From positions 2,170,001 through 2,234,000 of the forward strand of contig NZ_CP059675.1 in assembly GCF_014069575.1 (NCBI RefSeq): a DNA stretch of 64,000 bases, given 5' to 3'. Positions within the stretch are counted from its first letter, which is position 1. The number at the start of each line of letters is the position of its first letter. The stretch is from Schaalia sp. JY-X169 (GTDB taxonomy: Bacteria > Actinomycetota > Actinomycetes > Actinomycetales > Actinomycetaceae). Below the pieces are notes generated by a model. That model made no database searches. It worked only from the letters and a program-made list of their open reading frames with translations, and was not told where the DNA came from. Positions 42,014 to 51,468 of this stretch are shown piece by piece. Made by a program: the position numbers and the translations under genes.

Positions 42014-42031
42014 TGTTCGCTGAAGGCGTTG
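42014..42031. promoter_or_regulatory. ClgR-type operator upstream of clpC
   Basis: TGTTCGCTGAAGGCGTTG matches every position of the ClgR consensus as I recall it from Corynebacterium (WNNWCGCYNANRGCGWWS). ClgR activates clpC and clpP genes in actinobacteria. The box lies about 26 bp above a plausible -10 (TACGCT, minus strand, 41987-41982), which has no good -35, as expected for an activator-dependent promoter. Confidence 0.8.
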
Positions 42032-42044
42032 GTCTAGTTCCGCT

Positions 42045-42497
42045 TCAGGAACGCTGGGATGCGCGCGTTTGCCTGGTATCAATGATCACGGTGAAGGGCC
42101 CGTTGTTCACCAAGGACACGTTCATCATGGCGCCGAAGCGTCCGGTTGCCGTCTCGACGCCCAGGGCCTGAAGTTCTGCAACGACCAGGTTAACAAGGGG
42201 CTCCGCAACCTCACCAGGGGCCGCATCTGACCACGACGGGCGCGTTCCTTTGCGGGTCCTGCCGGCAAGCGTGAACTGCGAAATCACCAGGGCTGGCGCG
42301 CCGAGACTCTCAAGCGATTCTTCGTCCTCCAGGATGCGCATGGTGGCGATTCTTCGCGCTAGCTTTCGCGCGTCCCCTTCATTGTCGTCTCTGAAGACGC
42401 CGACGAGGGCGACCAGGCCGGGTCTCTCGATCGCACCCACAATCTCGCCCTCAACTTCGACAGAAGCCGTCAATGCCCGCTGTAGAACCGCCTTCAT
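42045..42497 (-). CDS. dtd: D-aminoacyl-tRNA deacylase
   Basis: A 150-aa homodimeric proofreading enzyme that removes D-amino acids (and Gly from tRNA-Ala) from tRNAs. Both active-site motifs are present. SQFTLAGRTRKGTRPSW carries the SQFTL core, and the GPxxT-type motif reads NNGPFTVIIDT (Phe replaces the usual Val). The start MKAVLQRALTASVEVEGE matches family N-termini. The ATG at 42497 overlaps the cyclase stop codon (ATGA), so the genes are coupled. A longer frame into the cyclase gene is unlikely. Confidence 0.93.
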   Translation of the reverse strand: MKAVLQRALTASVEVEGEIVGAIERPGLVALVGVFRDDNEGDARKLARRIATMRILEDEESLESLGAPALVISQFTLAGRTRKGTRPSWSDAAPGEVAEPLVNLVVAELQALGVETATGRFGAMMNVSLVNNGPFTVIIDTRQTRASQRS

Positions 42498-43540
42498 TGG
42501 CCGCGCTTGCGAAGCCTGTAGGGGGAAACTCGGCCGAGTCCGCGCAGCTCCGTGGAAGGGAACTCCTGGATTTCGTACTCGGATCGCACCGAAGATGAGT
42601 CGATAGCCGCCGCGGTTCGCGCGTCCGTCAGGATCGACCAACGTGGCGCGATGTCAACTAGGCGAGCAGCAAGGTTCACAGCCGGGCCAAAGACGTCGCC
42701 ACTGCGCGAGAAGACATCACCTTGAATGAATGAGGCGCGAACAGGAAGTATCCCCTCTGCAGTCCGCAGGTTGTCGATAAGGTCAGTCACCACCTGCAAC
42801 CCCACCTCAAGGTCATCAGCGATGAAGAAGACAGAATCGCCAATCATCTTGACGACGCGCCCTCCAGCAGTGGTAACCACGGTTCGACACAGGTACTCGA
42901 AACGTTCGACCAGCCCGACTAAGTCCGCGCCCATGATGGATGCGGTGTGAGTGTAAGACGACATATCAACGAACCCGAAGGCGCGACTCAGCGGGAATCT
43001 GCGACTGGAATGGTCGCTGCTACGCCCAGCAATCTCCCGGGTCATGCGTTCAATCAGCGCATACATTTGGCGGCGCCACGCGTAAACCATCTGCTCTTCG
43101 AGGGCATCAACCATCTGGCGCATCTCATTGATTGCCACAACCCGCGCCGAAGTGTCATCCAGACCGGTGCGCCGCTCCACGCCCTCGACCAATGCTTCAA
43201 TCTCCCACAAGGCGAGCCTGTCACTGAGGTGCGATTGGGCGCGAGCCAGCGACGCGGTTGTGTTCGGAGCCAGACCAGCTGCTTCCGCGGCTTCGGTCCA
43301 GCGCACCAAAATGTCCAAGTCACGCTCCGTGAAGCGCACTTCGTCGTGGTCGACGTGAGAAAAGCCCATCTCCAACAGATAGTTGTGGACCTCGTCGATG
43401 GGGATTCCCGACTTCTCAGCAAGCTGATCTGCGGTCAGGGTTGGGCGCCCACCAAGGAGCAGCTGTTGATATTCGTCCAACGTGCGGGACTCAACGTGCC
43501 GTCCGGGCAGCCTACTTTCCGGCCCCGTCATGCTCTGCAC
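42494..43540 (-). CDS. Class III adenylate/guanylate cyclase-domain protein
   Basis: A 348-aa cytoplasmic protein. The N-terminal half (about 1-170) is helical, with an HTH-like segment TADQLAEKSGIPIDEVHNYL and a coiled region. It resembles the regulatory part of actinobacterial cyclases such as Rv1647. The C-terminal catalytic domain has the metal Asp in FGFVDMSSYTHTASIMG and the second Asp in GGRVVKMIGDSVFF. SRSGDVFGPAVNLAARL corresponds to the transition-state region. Substrate choice (ATP or GTP) is not certain. GTG at 43540 behind GGGAGAGAGA is my preferred start; an ATG three codons on is possible. It is coupled to dtd by a 4-bp overlap. Confidence 0.85.
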   Translation of the reverse strand: MQSMTGPESRLPGRHVESRTLDEYQQLLLGGRPTLTADQLAEKSGIPIDEVHNYLLEMGFSHVDHDEVRFTERDLDILVRWTEAAEAAGLAPNTTASLARAQSHLSDRLALWEIEALVEGVERRTGLDDTSARVVAINEMRQMVDALEEQMVYAWRRQMYALIERMTREIAGRSSDHSSRRFPLSRAFGFVDMSSYTHTASIMGADLVGLVERFEYLCRTVVTTAGGRVVKMIGDSVFFIADDLEVGLQVVTDLIDNLRTAEGILPVRASFIQGDVFSRSGDVFGPAVNLAARLVDIAPRWSILTDARTAAAIDSSSVRSEYEIQEFPSTELRGLGRVSPYRLRKRGQ

Positions 43541-43717
43541 TGCTATCTCTCTCCCGCTTTCGTCATCACCCCACGCCGACCCCACATCGCGGTGGAAATT
43601 TGATGTGGCACAGGTCACCAGATGAGCCTACCGCCCCGGAGCCCCTCTGCATAGGCAGATGGGCCCATCCTTGCAGATTCCCGCTTGCTTCCGAAGCGCG
43701 GAACGTAAAGTGGTTCC

Positions 43718-45427
43718 ATGACAAGCACCAATACTGCCCCGGAGACCCGCGACTGGTCCGCCCTCGACAAACTCTGTGATAGCTACATCCACGACTATGC
43801 GCGCCTCGACCCGACGGCAGCAACAGACTGGGGTCTACCCACGGACCCAACGACGCTTCCCGATCTCTCCCCTGACGGCATCGACGAACGCGCGGGTCTT
43901 GACGCAGCGCTGCTAGCCACGGTTGCCCAAACTGCGCTTGAGGACGAGGTCGATCGGGTCACCGCAGACGCCCTCGTCGACCGCTTGGGTATCAGCCAGG
44001 AACTCCACGCCGGCAAAGAGGACTACGCGGAACTCAACAACCTCGCCTCCCCCCTCCAGTCGGTCAAGGACGCCTTCTCACTGATGCCAACCGCGACCGT
44101 GGCAGATTGGGAAGCCATTGTGGGCCGAATGGGGAACGTCCCGCAAGCGTTGATGCAGTACACCCAGTCGCTGGCGTATGCGGCGGAGTCGGGAATGGTT
44201 GCCGCCAGGCGTCAGGTGGAGATAGGTATCAAGCAGTCTGTCTCCATTGGGACACCGGGCTCATCCGGGGCGTTCTTTGAGAAGTTAGCGCTGGACTGCC
44301 CTGCGGAGATCGTCGCGAAGGTAGGCAACGACCGGATCCACAGTGCCGTTAGGGCGGCCTCGCAGGGCTACCTGTGGCTCGCTGACTGGCTGAAAGAGAA
44401 CCTGCTTCCGCTCGCACCTGCAGAAGACGCGGTGGGGCGTGGGCGCTATGAGCTCTTCTCCGCTCTCTTTGTGGGGGCCCGCGTCGACCTCGACGAAACC
44501 TATGAGTGGGGGTTGGAGGAACTAGAGCGCATCGTTGCGGGCCAGCAGGCCATCGCAAATGACCTGTATGGCCCTGGCGCCACAATTTCTGAAGCGTTTG
44601 AACGACTCAATGCCGACGCCAAATACCAGTTGCACAGCGAGGACGCCCTTCTACAGTGGCTGCAGGGAACCGGTGACCAAGCCATCGCTGACCTGAATGG
44701 GACGCAGTTTGAGATTGCGCCTGAACTGCAGGTCTTGCAGGCACGCATCGCGCCTTCAAAGGAGGGCGGGGTCTGGTACACGGGGCCTTCGGCTGACTTC
44801 TCCCGGCCCGGTCAAATGTGGTGGTCCATTCCCGAGGGCGATACGGTCTTTCACACCTGGCAGGAAAAGACAACGGTGTTCCACGAGGGCATTCCCGGAC
44901 ACCACCTGCAGATCGCTCAGGCCATCTATGAGTCCGGCTCTCTGAACCTGTGGCGCAGGCTGGGTTCCTGGAACTCAGGACACGGGGAAGGCTGGGCGCT
45001 CTACGCAGAGCAACTCATGGCTGACCTGGGGTACATGGAGGATCCCGGCGACCACATGGGCCTGCTCGATGCGCAGCGGCTGCGCGCCGCGCGGGTCGTC
45101 CTCGACATTGGCGTTCACCTTGGCAAGCAGCGTCCTGGCGGCAACGGGATCTGGGATCCGCGCTATGCCCACCAGTTCCTCCGCGACAACAGCGCCATGT
45201 CGGATGGTTCCCTCAAGTTTGAGCTGGACCGCTACCTGGGGTGGCCGGGGCAGGCGCCCTCGTACAAGATTGGCCAACGCCTGTGGTTGGGAATGCGCGA
45301 CGAATTCGCGGCCGCCCATCAGGGCACAGGGTCCCGCGCCGACGCTGTTCGCGACTTCCACACCCGTGCACTCGCCCTCGGCTCACTACCGATGGGGACC
45401 CTGCGGCGCGCCCTTTTAGGGGCGTGA
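43718..45427 (+). CDS. DUF885 family protein (zinc metallopeptidase-like)
   Basis: A 569-aa soluble protein of the DUF885 family. The core zinc-binding-like motif is HEGIPGHHLQIAQ, followed by WNSGHGEGWALYAEQLM, whose Glu would complete the site. C-terminal ARVVLDIGVHLGKQRPGG and APSYKIGQRLWLGMRDEF are also typical. The fold is related to M32/M3-type helical metallopeptidases, and members are annotated as carboxypeptidase-like, but the physiological substrate is unknown. No signal peptide. It is followed 3 bp later by maf and then dapD on the same strand, likely one transcript. Confidence 0.88.
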   Translation: MTSTNTAPETRDWSALDKLCDSYIHDYARLDPTAATDWGLPTDPTTLPDLSPDGIDERAGLDAALLATVAQTALEDEVDRVTADALVDRLGISQELHAGKEDYAELNNLASPLQSVKDAFSLMPTATVADWEAIVGRMGNVPQALMQYTQSLAYAAESGMVAARRQVEIGIKQSVSIGTPGSSGAFFEKLALDCPAEIVAKVGNDRIHSAVRAASQGYLWLADWLKENLLPLAPAEDAVGRGRYELFSALFVGARVDLDETYEWGLEELERIVAGQQAIANDLYGPGATISEAFERLNADAKYQLHSEDALLQWLQGTGDQAIADLNGTQFEIAPELQVLQARIAPSKEGGVWYTGPSADFSRPGQMWWSIPEGDTVFHTWQEKTTVFHEGIPGHHLQIAQAIYESGSLNLWRRLGSWNSGHGEGWALYAEQLMADLGYMEDPGDHMGLLDAQRLRAARVVLDIGVHLGKQRPGGNGIWDPRYAHQFLRDNSAMSDGSLKFELDRYLGWPGQAPSYKIGQRLWLGMRDEFAAAHQGTGSRADAVRDFHTRALALGSLPMGTLRRALLGA

Positions 45428-45430
45428 CAA

Positions 45431-46084
45431 GTGACGGATGATTCGCGCGTGCGGCTAGTTTTGGGTTCGAAATCTCCCGCGCGGCTCGCCACGCTGCGAA
45501 GTGCCGGGGTCGATCCCGTTGTCATCGTGTCGGATGTGGACGAGGACGCGGTGGCGGCAGCTCTACCACCGGACGCCGCTCCGGCGCAGGTCGTTTCCGC
45601 CCTCGCCCTCGCCAAAGCTCAGGCGGTTGCTGCGGAGGTGAGCTCCCGCCCCGGACCGGGACAATCCCTCATCTTGGGGTGCGACTCCATGCTGGAGATC
45701 AATGGACGCATAGTCGGCAAACCACACACCGCGGAAGTCGCGAAGGAACGCATAGCTGAAATGCGCAACACGGATGCGGTCTTGTGGACCGGCCACGCGC
45801 TTCTGTCCGTCGATGCTGAGGGCAACGCGGATGGGGAGGCAGTGGAGGCGGCCTCGACAGTAGTGCACTTCGGGGACATCTCTGACGCTGAGATCGACGC
45901 CTACGTGGCGACTGGCGAACCCCTCAACGTCGCCGGGTCCTTCACAATCGACGGCTTCGGTGGGCCCTTCGTACGCGGGGTGACCGGGGACCCGCACTCC
46001 GTTGTAGGCGTCTCACTTCCACTACTGCGCGACTTGGCCGGGCGCCTTGGCGTCTTCTGGCCAGACCTGTGGAACCGAGCGTGA
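45431..46084 (+). CDS. maf: Maf-family nucleotide pyrophosphatase
   Basis: A 217-aa house-cleaning enzyme that hydrolyses modified or canonical NTPs to NMP and PPi. Maf motifs are RLVLGSKSPARLATLR, LILGCDSMLEINGRIVGKP and SFTIDGFGGPFVRGVTGDPHSVVGVSLP. The usual GSxSPxR and the catalytic Asp in the CDS segment are intact. GTG at 45431 is the likely start, three bases after the DUF885 stop. In actinobacteria this gene is often near acyl-CoA carboxylase genes; here it is next to dapD instead. Confidence 0.92.
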   Translation: MTDDSRVRLVLGSKSPARLATLRSAGVDPVVIVSDVDEDAVAAALPPDAAPAQVVSALALAKAQAVAAEVSSRPGPGQSLILGCDSMLEINGRIVGKPHTAEVAKERIAEMRNTDAVLWTGHALLSVDAEGNADGEAVEAASTVVHFGDISDAEIDAYVATGEPLNVAGSFTIDGFGGPFVRGVTGDPHSVVGVSLPLLRDLAGRLGVFWPDLWNRA

Positions 46085-46109
46085 GGTAGATCCCAGCGGC
46101 TAAGCTGGG

Positions 46110-47090
46110 GTGATGAGAGAAATGTTGGCTTGGGGCATCGGCCTCGCGACCGTAACTGATTCTGGCAAGACCCTGGATGTTTGGTATCCGGAACCTCACC
46201 TGGGCGCTATGCCCGAAGGTGGCGACCCAGATCTTCTTGCGAAGCTCGCTGGACTAGAGACTCGTGATGAGGCGCGCCGCGTGCACACCTCTGTCGTACG
46301 TGTCGTGTCGGACCTGCGTGACCAGCCCACCTCAACAGCAGACGCCTACCTGCGTCTGCACCTGCTCTCACATCGCCTTGCCGAACCCAACACGATCAAC
46401 CTTGACGGGATTCGCTCCAGACTGCCCGTCGTTGCGTGGACCTCGGCTGGCCCATGCGCGGTGGAGAACTTTGAGGAAACACGCTTCCGGCTGCGCGCCC
46501 ACTACGGCCACCCCGCCACCCTTACAGGCGTGGATAAGTTTCCACCAATGGTGAACTACGTCGTCCCCGAAGGGGTACGGATTGCTTCCGGTGCGCGCGT
46601 GCGACTGGGGGCACACCTGGCGCCGGGCACCATCGTCATGCATGCCGGGTTCGTCAACTACAACGCTGGTTCAATTGGTCGCGCAACCATCGAGGGGCGC
46701 CTCTCACAGGGTGTTGTGGTCGGGGAAGGCTCACACGTCGGAGGTGGCGCCTCAACCATGGGTCGCGTCGTCGGCGTCTCTCACGCCCGTGTCTGCTTGG
46801 GTAAACGGTGTATCTTGGGCTCCAACTCTGGGTTGGGGATCCCCCTTGGCGACGACTGTGTCGTCGAAGCCGGGGTGTTCGTTACTGCCAACACCCGTGT
46901 TTCACTACTTCCTGGTGGTGGCGTCGTCCCCGATTCGCACGGCTCGTTCATCAATCCGAAGCTTGTTCCGGCCTCACGACTTGCAGGCGCCTCCAACGTC
47001 CTCTTCCGCCGCAACTCACTAACGGGCAGCATTGAGGCCCTGGGTCGGGGCAACTCCACCATCATTCTCAGTTCAGGGGAGGGCGCCTAA
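46110..47090 (+). CDS. dapD: Tetrahydrodipicolinate N-succinyltransferase (actinobacterial type)
   Basis: A 326-aa enzyme of the succinylase branch of lysine/DAP synthesis, feeding peptidoglycan and lysine. It has an N-terminal helical domain and a left-handed beta-helix with hexapeptide repeats (VRIASGARVRLGAHLAPGTI, GRATIEGRLSQGVVVGEGSH, ARVCLGKRCILGSNSGLGIP). The conserved HAGFVNYNAGSIG segment is also present. This is the Mycobacterium-type DapD, clearly longer than the E. coli form. Start codons GTG 46110 and ATG 46113 cannot be separated. It is convergent with gltA. Confidence 0.95.
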   Translation: MMREMLAWGIGLATVTDSGKTLDVWYPEPHLGAMPEGGDPDLLAKLAGLETRDEARRVHTSVVRVVSDLRDQPTSTADAYLRLHLLSHRLAEPNTINLDGIRSRLPVVAWTSAGPCAVENFEETRFRLRAHYGHPATLTGVDKFPPMVNYVVPEGVRIASGARVRLGAHLAPGTIVMHAGFVNYNAGSIGRATIEGRLSQGVVVGEGSHVGGGASTMGRVVGVSHARVCLGKRCILGSNSGLGIPLGDDCVVEAGVFVTANTRVSLLPGGGVVPDSHGSFINPKLVPASRLAGASNVLFRRNSLTGSIEALGRGNSTIILSSGEGA

Positions 47091-47114
47091 CCCAGGGCCT
47101 TCTTTGCTTGAAGG

Positions 47115-48455
47115 TCAGCCTTCGCGGCGTGACCGGGCGCGCAACGGCACGTAATCCCGTTCCACAACGCCCTGGTAAACCTGACGAGGGCGGCCAATCT
47201 TGGTGTTGGGATCGTTGATCATTTCGCGGTACTGTGCGATCCAGCCCGGCAGGCGGCCGAGGGCGAACAGCGGCGTAAACATCTTCGGCGGGAAGCCCAT
47301 AGCCGAGTAGATCAGGCCCGTGTAAAAGTCGACATTCGGGTACAACTTGCGAGAGACGAAGTAGTCGTCAGCCAGCGCGATTTCCTCAAGCTCCATCGCG
47401 ATGTCAAGCATCTGGTCCTTCTTACCCAAGCGAGCGAGGACGTCATGCGCGCTCTCTTTGACGATTGCTGCACGGGGATCGTAGTTCTTGTAGACGCGGT
47501 GCCCGAAGCCCATGAGCTTCACGCCGTCTTCCTTATTCTTCACCTTGTCGACATAGTCCCTGACGGACCCGCCACCGCCAACGATCTGGTTGAGCATCCT
47601 CAAGACGGCCTCGTTCGCACCGCCGTGAAGGGGACCGGAGAGCGCACCGATACCCGACGCCACGGAGGAGTAGAGGTTCGCATCCGATGAGCCAACCAAA
47701 CGCACGGTCGAGGTCGAGCAGTTCTGCTCATGATCCGCGTGCAGAATCAGCAGCATATCGAGGGCGCGGACCAGCGCCGGATCAATGTCGTAGGACTGGT
47801 AGGGCATGCCGAAAGTCATGCGAATGAAGTCTTCGGTGTAGCCGCGCTGGCTGTCCGGGTACAGCAGTGGCAGACCTGCTGCGCGCTTCGCGATGTACGA
47901 AATCATCGTCGGCATCTTGGCAATGAGGAGGACGAGGGCGCGGTCCAACTGCTCAGGATCGTGGGGATCCAGGGTCTCCTCATAGTAGGTAGCCAAGCCG
48001 GCAGTACCGGCCTGGAGGATCGCCATGGGGTGCCCATTGTGTGGGAAGGCAGTGAAGAAAGCCTTGAAATCCTCATGAAGTAGGCGGTGACGTTGAATTC
48101 TGCGCAGGAAGCTTTCCAGCTCCTGGGCCCGAGGGAGTTCCCCGTAGATCAGTAGCCAAGCAACTTCAAGGAAAGATGAGTGGCGTGCCAGCTGGTCAAT
48201 CGGGTAACCGCGGTAACGCAGGATGCCGGCGTCACCATCAATGTAGGTAACGTCCGATGCGCAAGCCGCCGTGTTCACGAAGCCGTAATCCAACGTGACG
48301 TCGCCGGTTGATGCCAAAACCTTCGAGATCGCCAGACCATCTGATCCCACCGTGGACGTGACCCGTGGAAGCTCCACCTTTGTTGCCCCAACGGTCAGGA
48401 GACCATCCGGGCCCCTTTCTACTGTCGCTTCCGTACCTGGGGTCTGTTCCGCCAT
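47115..48455 (-). CDS. gltA: Citrate synthase (type II, hexameric type)
   Basis: A 446-aa TCA-cycle enzyme joining oxaloacetate and acetyl-CoA. Active-site residues are the His in LLILHADHEQNCSTSTVRLV, the His in MGFGHRVYKNYDPRA, the Asp in NVDFYTGLIYSAMGFP and the NAD(H)-regulated-type N-terminal region. The ATG at 48455 is set by AGGAG eight bases upstream; a frame start at 48530 is not family-like. The 186-bp leader region contains an inverted repeat GGGACATTCGTCCC at about 48563-48576, a candidate operator without an identified regulator. Confidence 0.95.
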   Translation of the reverse strand: MAEQTPGTEATVERGPDGLLTVGATKVELPRVTSTVGSDGLAISKVLASTGDVTLDYGFVNTAACASDVTYIDGDAGILRYRGYPIDQLARHSSFLEVAWLLIYGELPRAQELESFLRRIQRHRLLHEDFKAFFTAFPHNGHPMAILQAGTAGLATYYEETLDPHDPEQLDRALVLLIAKMPTMISYIAKRAAGLPLLYPDSQRGYTEDFIRMTFGMPYQSYDIDPALVRALDMLLILHADHEQNCSTSTVRLVGSSDANLYSSVASGIGALSGPLHGGANEAVLRMLNQIVGGGGSVRDYVDKVKNKEDGVKLMGFGHRVYKNYDPRAAIVKESAHDVLARLGKKDQMLDIAMELEEIALADDYFVSRKLYPNVDFYTGLIYSAMGFPPKMFTPLFALGRLPGWIAQYREMINDPNTKIGRPRQVYQGVVERDYVPLRARSRREG

Positions 48456-48641
48456 ATCTGCCACTCCTAAAAAGTCTGTTGCCTGTGCGTAGAACTGTTG
48501 CGTGTGCGCCTTAGCACTAGTCTGCCTCACACCAGCGTGCCCGGCACCGATACTACCGCCATAGGGACATTCGTCCCATAGTTTGGCTGGACTAGCGTCG
48601 CAGATCTCAAAGGTGGACTACCTGTAGGTTCCGGTTAGCGC

Positions 48642-48977
48642 CTAACCCTTGAGGTGATCGTTTATGTCCGCCGGGAGGGCTTCAACGACCGGGTGGTCCA
48701 TGTCGATGACGCCGGTACGCTGAGCGCCGCCCGGCGACCCGATGGTGTCAAAGTAGTCGACGTTCGCCTTGTAGTAATCTGACCACTTCTCAGGCAGATC
48801 GTCCTCGTAGAAGATTGCTTCCACCGGACACACCGGTTCACAAGCCCCGCAGTCAACGCATTCTTCGGGATGAATGTAGAGCATCCGAGTTCCCTCATAG
48901 ATGCAGTCCACGGGGCATTCGTCAACACATGCCCGGTCTTTAATGTCCACGCACGGTTCCGCGATTATGTAGGTCAT
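48642..48977 (-). CDS. fdxA: Seven-iron ferredoxin
   Basis: A 111-aa ferredoxin carrying one [3Fe-4S] and one [4Fe-4S] cluster. The first Cys set is in EPCVDIKDRACVDECPVDC and the second in EECVDCGACEPVCPVEAI. The C-terminal extension (WSDYYKANVDYFDTIGSPGG) is typical of actinobacterial FdxA. It supplies electrons to P450s or other redox enzymes. In many actinobacteria it precedes dapC; here that gene is absent and gltA follows. Confidence 0.95.
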   Translation of the reverse strand: MTYIIAEPCVDIKDRACVDECPVDCIYEGTRMLYIHPEECVDCGACEPVCPVEAIFYEDDLPEKWSDYYKANVDYFDTIGSPGGAQRTGVIDMDHPVVEALPADINDHLKG

Positions 48978-49031
48978 TGCTCCTCCTGACTGACAGCTTA
49001 TCGCTAGTGTCCAGATCGCTAGACTTCGAAG

Positions 49032-49283
49032 ATGTCCAACGATGATACTCGCCGCCCCACCCCACCGCCGCCGCTGCCGTGGATGTCATGGCAGGTCGGC
49101 CAGAGGGTCGTCGTCCGCTATCGCGATACCGATGGCGGCAGCCGCGACGCCCTCGGCACACTTGTGGAAGCCGCACCCGACCATGTCGTAATCGATGCAC
49201 GACGAGGGCGGGTGCGGGTTGATGCTTCCCAGATGATTGTGGGGAAGGTGGTCCGACCACCCCGTCCCCGTTTCGGATCCTAA
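49032..49283 (+). CDS. Small SH3-like beta-barrel protein (unknown function)
   Basis: An 83-aa protein: a Pro-rich leader (RRPTPPPPLPWMSW) followed by a compact beta domain, QVGQRVVVRYRDTDGG, DALGTLVEAAPDHVVIDA and RRGRVRVDASQMIVGKVV. This resembles the SH3-like domain that precedes GNAT acetyltransferases in actinobacteria (Rv0428c type), but here it stands alone. Function unknown. Its stop overlaps the convergent typA stop by 4 bp. Confidence 0.65.
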   Translation: MSNDDTRRPTPPPPLPWMSWQVGQRVVVRYRDTDGGSRDALGTLVEAAPDHVVIDARRGRVRVDASQMIVGKVVRPPRPRFGS

Positions 49284-51199
49284 GCGGCGTCGCCACGCTT
49301 CTTACGCGCAGTCGCCCTCGCCCGTTCCGTCTTATCCAGGTAGACCTTGCGGATGCGGACGATTTCGGGAGTCACTTCGACACACTCGTCATCGGACGCG
49401 AACTCCAGCGCTTCCTCGAGGGTGAGGTGGCGGGGCGGTGTCAGCGCCTCAAACGCGTCGGCCGTGGCCGAACGCATGTTGGTCTGCTTCTTCTCACGCG
49501 TGACATTCACATCCATGTCTTCGTTGCGGGCGTTTTCCCCAACAACCATGCCCTCGTAGACTTCGGCGGTGGGCTCCACCATCAGCGTGCCGCGTTCCTG
49601 TAGGGCAACCATGGCGAATGCTGTGGCAGCGCCGGAGCGGTCCGCAACCAGCGAACCCGTGGGGCGTCGCGTGATCTCACCCTGCCAGGGCTTGTAGCCG
49701 TCAAACTCGCCGGACTGGATGCCCGTGCCGCGGGTTTCCGTGAGGAACTGGGTGCGGAAGCCAATCAGGCCGCGGGCAGGAACTTGGAACTCCAAGCGCA
49801 CCCATCCGGAACCGTGGTTAGACATGGACTGCATCAGACCCTTGCGGGCTGCCATAAGCTGGGTGACTGCGCCGAGGTGCTCTTCGGGAATGTCAATGGT
49901 GACGTGCTCCATCGGCTCGTGAACAACGCCGTCGATAACGCGCGTAACAACCTGGGGTTTGCCCACGGTCATCTCGAAACCTTCACGACGCATCTGTTCG
50001 ACAAGGATGGCGAGGGCGAGTTCGCCTCGACCCTGAACCTCCCAGGTGTCCGGACGTTCGGTGGGGAGGACGTGGATCGACACGTTGCCGACCAGCTCCT
50101 TGTCGAGGCGGTCCTTGATTTGCCGCGCGGTGACTTTGGAGCCCTTGACCCGTCCCGCCAGGGGTGAGGTGTTGATGCCAATAGTCATCGAGATGGCTGG
50201 CTCGTCGACGTGGATTGCTGGGAGCGGCTGGGGATCATCGGGATCAACAAGTGAATCACCGATGGTGATGTCTTCGATACCGGCCACGGCGACAATGTCG
50301 CCTGCGCTTGCCTCTTCAGCGGGTTCACGGTTAAGGCCCTTGGTGCGCAGGATCTCGGTGACCTTGACGTTCTTCTTGGTCTCATCCGTCCTCACCCATG
50401 TGACAACGTCACCCTTGTGAAGGGTGCCGTTGTGGACACGCAGCAGAGCCAGGCGACCGAGGAATGGGGAGGCATCCAGGTTTGTGACCTGGGCCTGAAG
50501 GGGAGCGTCTTCTTGGAAGGTGGGCCCGGGGATGTGCTCCAGAATGGTCTGGAACAAAGGCTCAAGATCCTCTTCGGGAAGCGTGCCGTCAGCCGGCTGC
50601 TCACGTGATGAAAGGCCTGCCTTCGCGGAGGCGAAGAGGATCGGCATGTCCAAGACTTTGTCAATGTCGATGTCGTAACCATCGTTGACCAGGTCATCGG
50701 CAAGGGCAAGCAGAAGGGTCTGGGTCTCATCCACGACCTCGCTGATGCGAGCGTCGGGGCGGTCGACCTTGTTCACCACCAGGATGACAGGCATGTTGGC
50801 CTGAAGAGCCTTGCGGAGGACGAAGCGGGTCTGCGGCAGTGGACCCTCAGAAGAGTCAACCAGAAGGACAACGCCATCAACCATGGACAGGCCACGTTCG
50901 ACCTCGCCACCGAAGTCAGCGTGACCCGGGGTGTCGATGACGTTGATGGTGATCTCTTCGACGGACCCGTCCTCGGGATTGGCACGCTTGTACTGAACGG
51001 CCGTGTTCTTCGCGAGGATTGTGATGCCTTTTTCGCGCTCAAGGTCACCGGAGTCCATGACTCGTTCACCGGTATTTTCTTGGGACTGGTGAGCCGTGAA
51101 GGCGCCAGCCTGCCAGAGCATGGCGTCGACCAAGGTCGTTTTGCCATGGTCAACGTGGGCGATAATCGCTAGGTTGCGAATGTCGGGACGTACGGGCAT
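49280..51199 (-). CDS. typA: Translational GTPase TypA/BipA
   Basis: A 639-aa ribosome-associated GTPase of the EF-G family. G1 [18 protein letters not shown]3 [16 protein letters not shown] and G4 [10 protein letters not shown] are intact. Domain II, domain III, the domain V-like region and the TypA-specific C-terminal part ([18 protein letters not shown] and [17 protein letters not shown]) follow. It aids 50S assembly and stress adaptation. ATG 51199 is set by GGGGGAGG; the longer frame start is not used. A dozen C-terminal basic residues end the protein. Confidence 0.96.
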   Translation of the reverse strand: MPVRPDIRNLAIIAHVDHGKTTLVDAMLWQAGAFTAHQSQENTGERVMDSGDLEREKGITILAKNTAVQYKRANPEDGSVEEITINVIDTPGHADFGGEVERGLSMVDGVVLLVDSSEGPLPQTRFVLRKALQANMPVILVVNKVDRPDARISEVVDETQTLLLALADDLVNDGYDIDIDKVLDMPILFASAKAGLSSREQPADGTLPEEDLEPLFQTILEHIPGPTFQEDAPLQAQVTNLDASPFLGRLALLRVHNGTLHKGDVVTWVRTDETKKNVKVTEILRTKGLNREPAEEASAGDIVAVAGIEDITIGDSLVDPDDPQPLPAIHVDEPAISMTIGINTSPLAGRVKGSKVTARQIKDRLDKELVGNVSIHVLPTERPDTWEVQGRGELALAILVEQMRREGFEMTVGKPQVVTRVIDGVVHEPMEHVTIDIPEEHLGAVTQLMAARKGLMQSMSNHGSGWVRLEFQVPARGLIGFRTQFLTETRGTGIQSGEFDGYKPWQGEITRRPTGSLVADRSGAATAFAMVALQERGTLMVEPTAEVYEGMVVGENARNEDMDVNVTREKKQTNMRSATADAFEALTPPRHLTLEEALEFASDDECVEVTPEIVRIRKVYLDKTERARATARKKRGDAA

Positions 51200-51361
51200 G
51201 TGGATGCCTCCCCCAGATGTTACTGCGCGGTTAGATACGCTCGATTCCAAGTTGAAATCGAACACCCCAGTCTAACGGCCCCAGCTTCCGTCAAACGGTC
51301 GCTGTGAGGTCCCCGACGTGCGACGTTCGCCACGGCAGCGCGGCGAACCCCCTCGATTCGC

Positions 51362-51453
51362 CGCCAGCGTGATGCTGCCTCGCGTAGCCAACCCGCATCC
51401 CCTTCGCCACCAGCGTGATGCTGCCTCGCGGAGCCGACCCGCATCCCCTTTTC
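51362..51453. repeat. Two 46-bp tandem repeats upstream of the PH-domain gene
   Basis: CAGCGTGATGCTGCCTCGCG starts at 51365 and again at 51411. The downstream parts GTAGCCAACCCGCATCCCCTT and GAGCCGACCCGCATCCCCTT also match, giving a 46-bp period. It sits in the divergent gap between typA and the gene at 51469, so it may contain duplicated promoter or operator sequence. Confidence 0.85.
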
Positions 51454-51468
51454 CCTTAGGCTTGAACA

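Noticed and set aside
49236-49425. Plus-strand frame overlapping the typA 3' end
   Set aside because: It is a shadow of typA with no ribosome site; the 83-aa gene at 49032 explains the plus strand.
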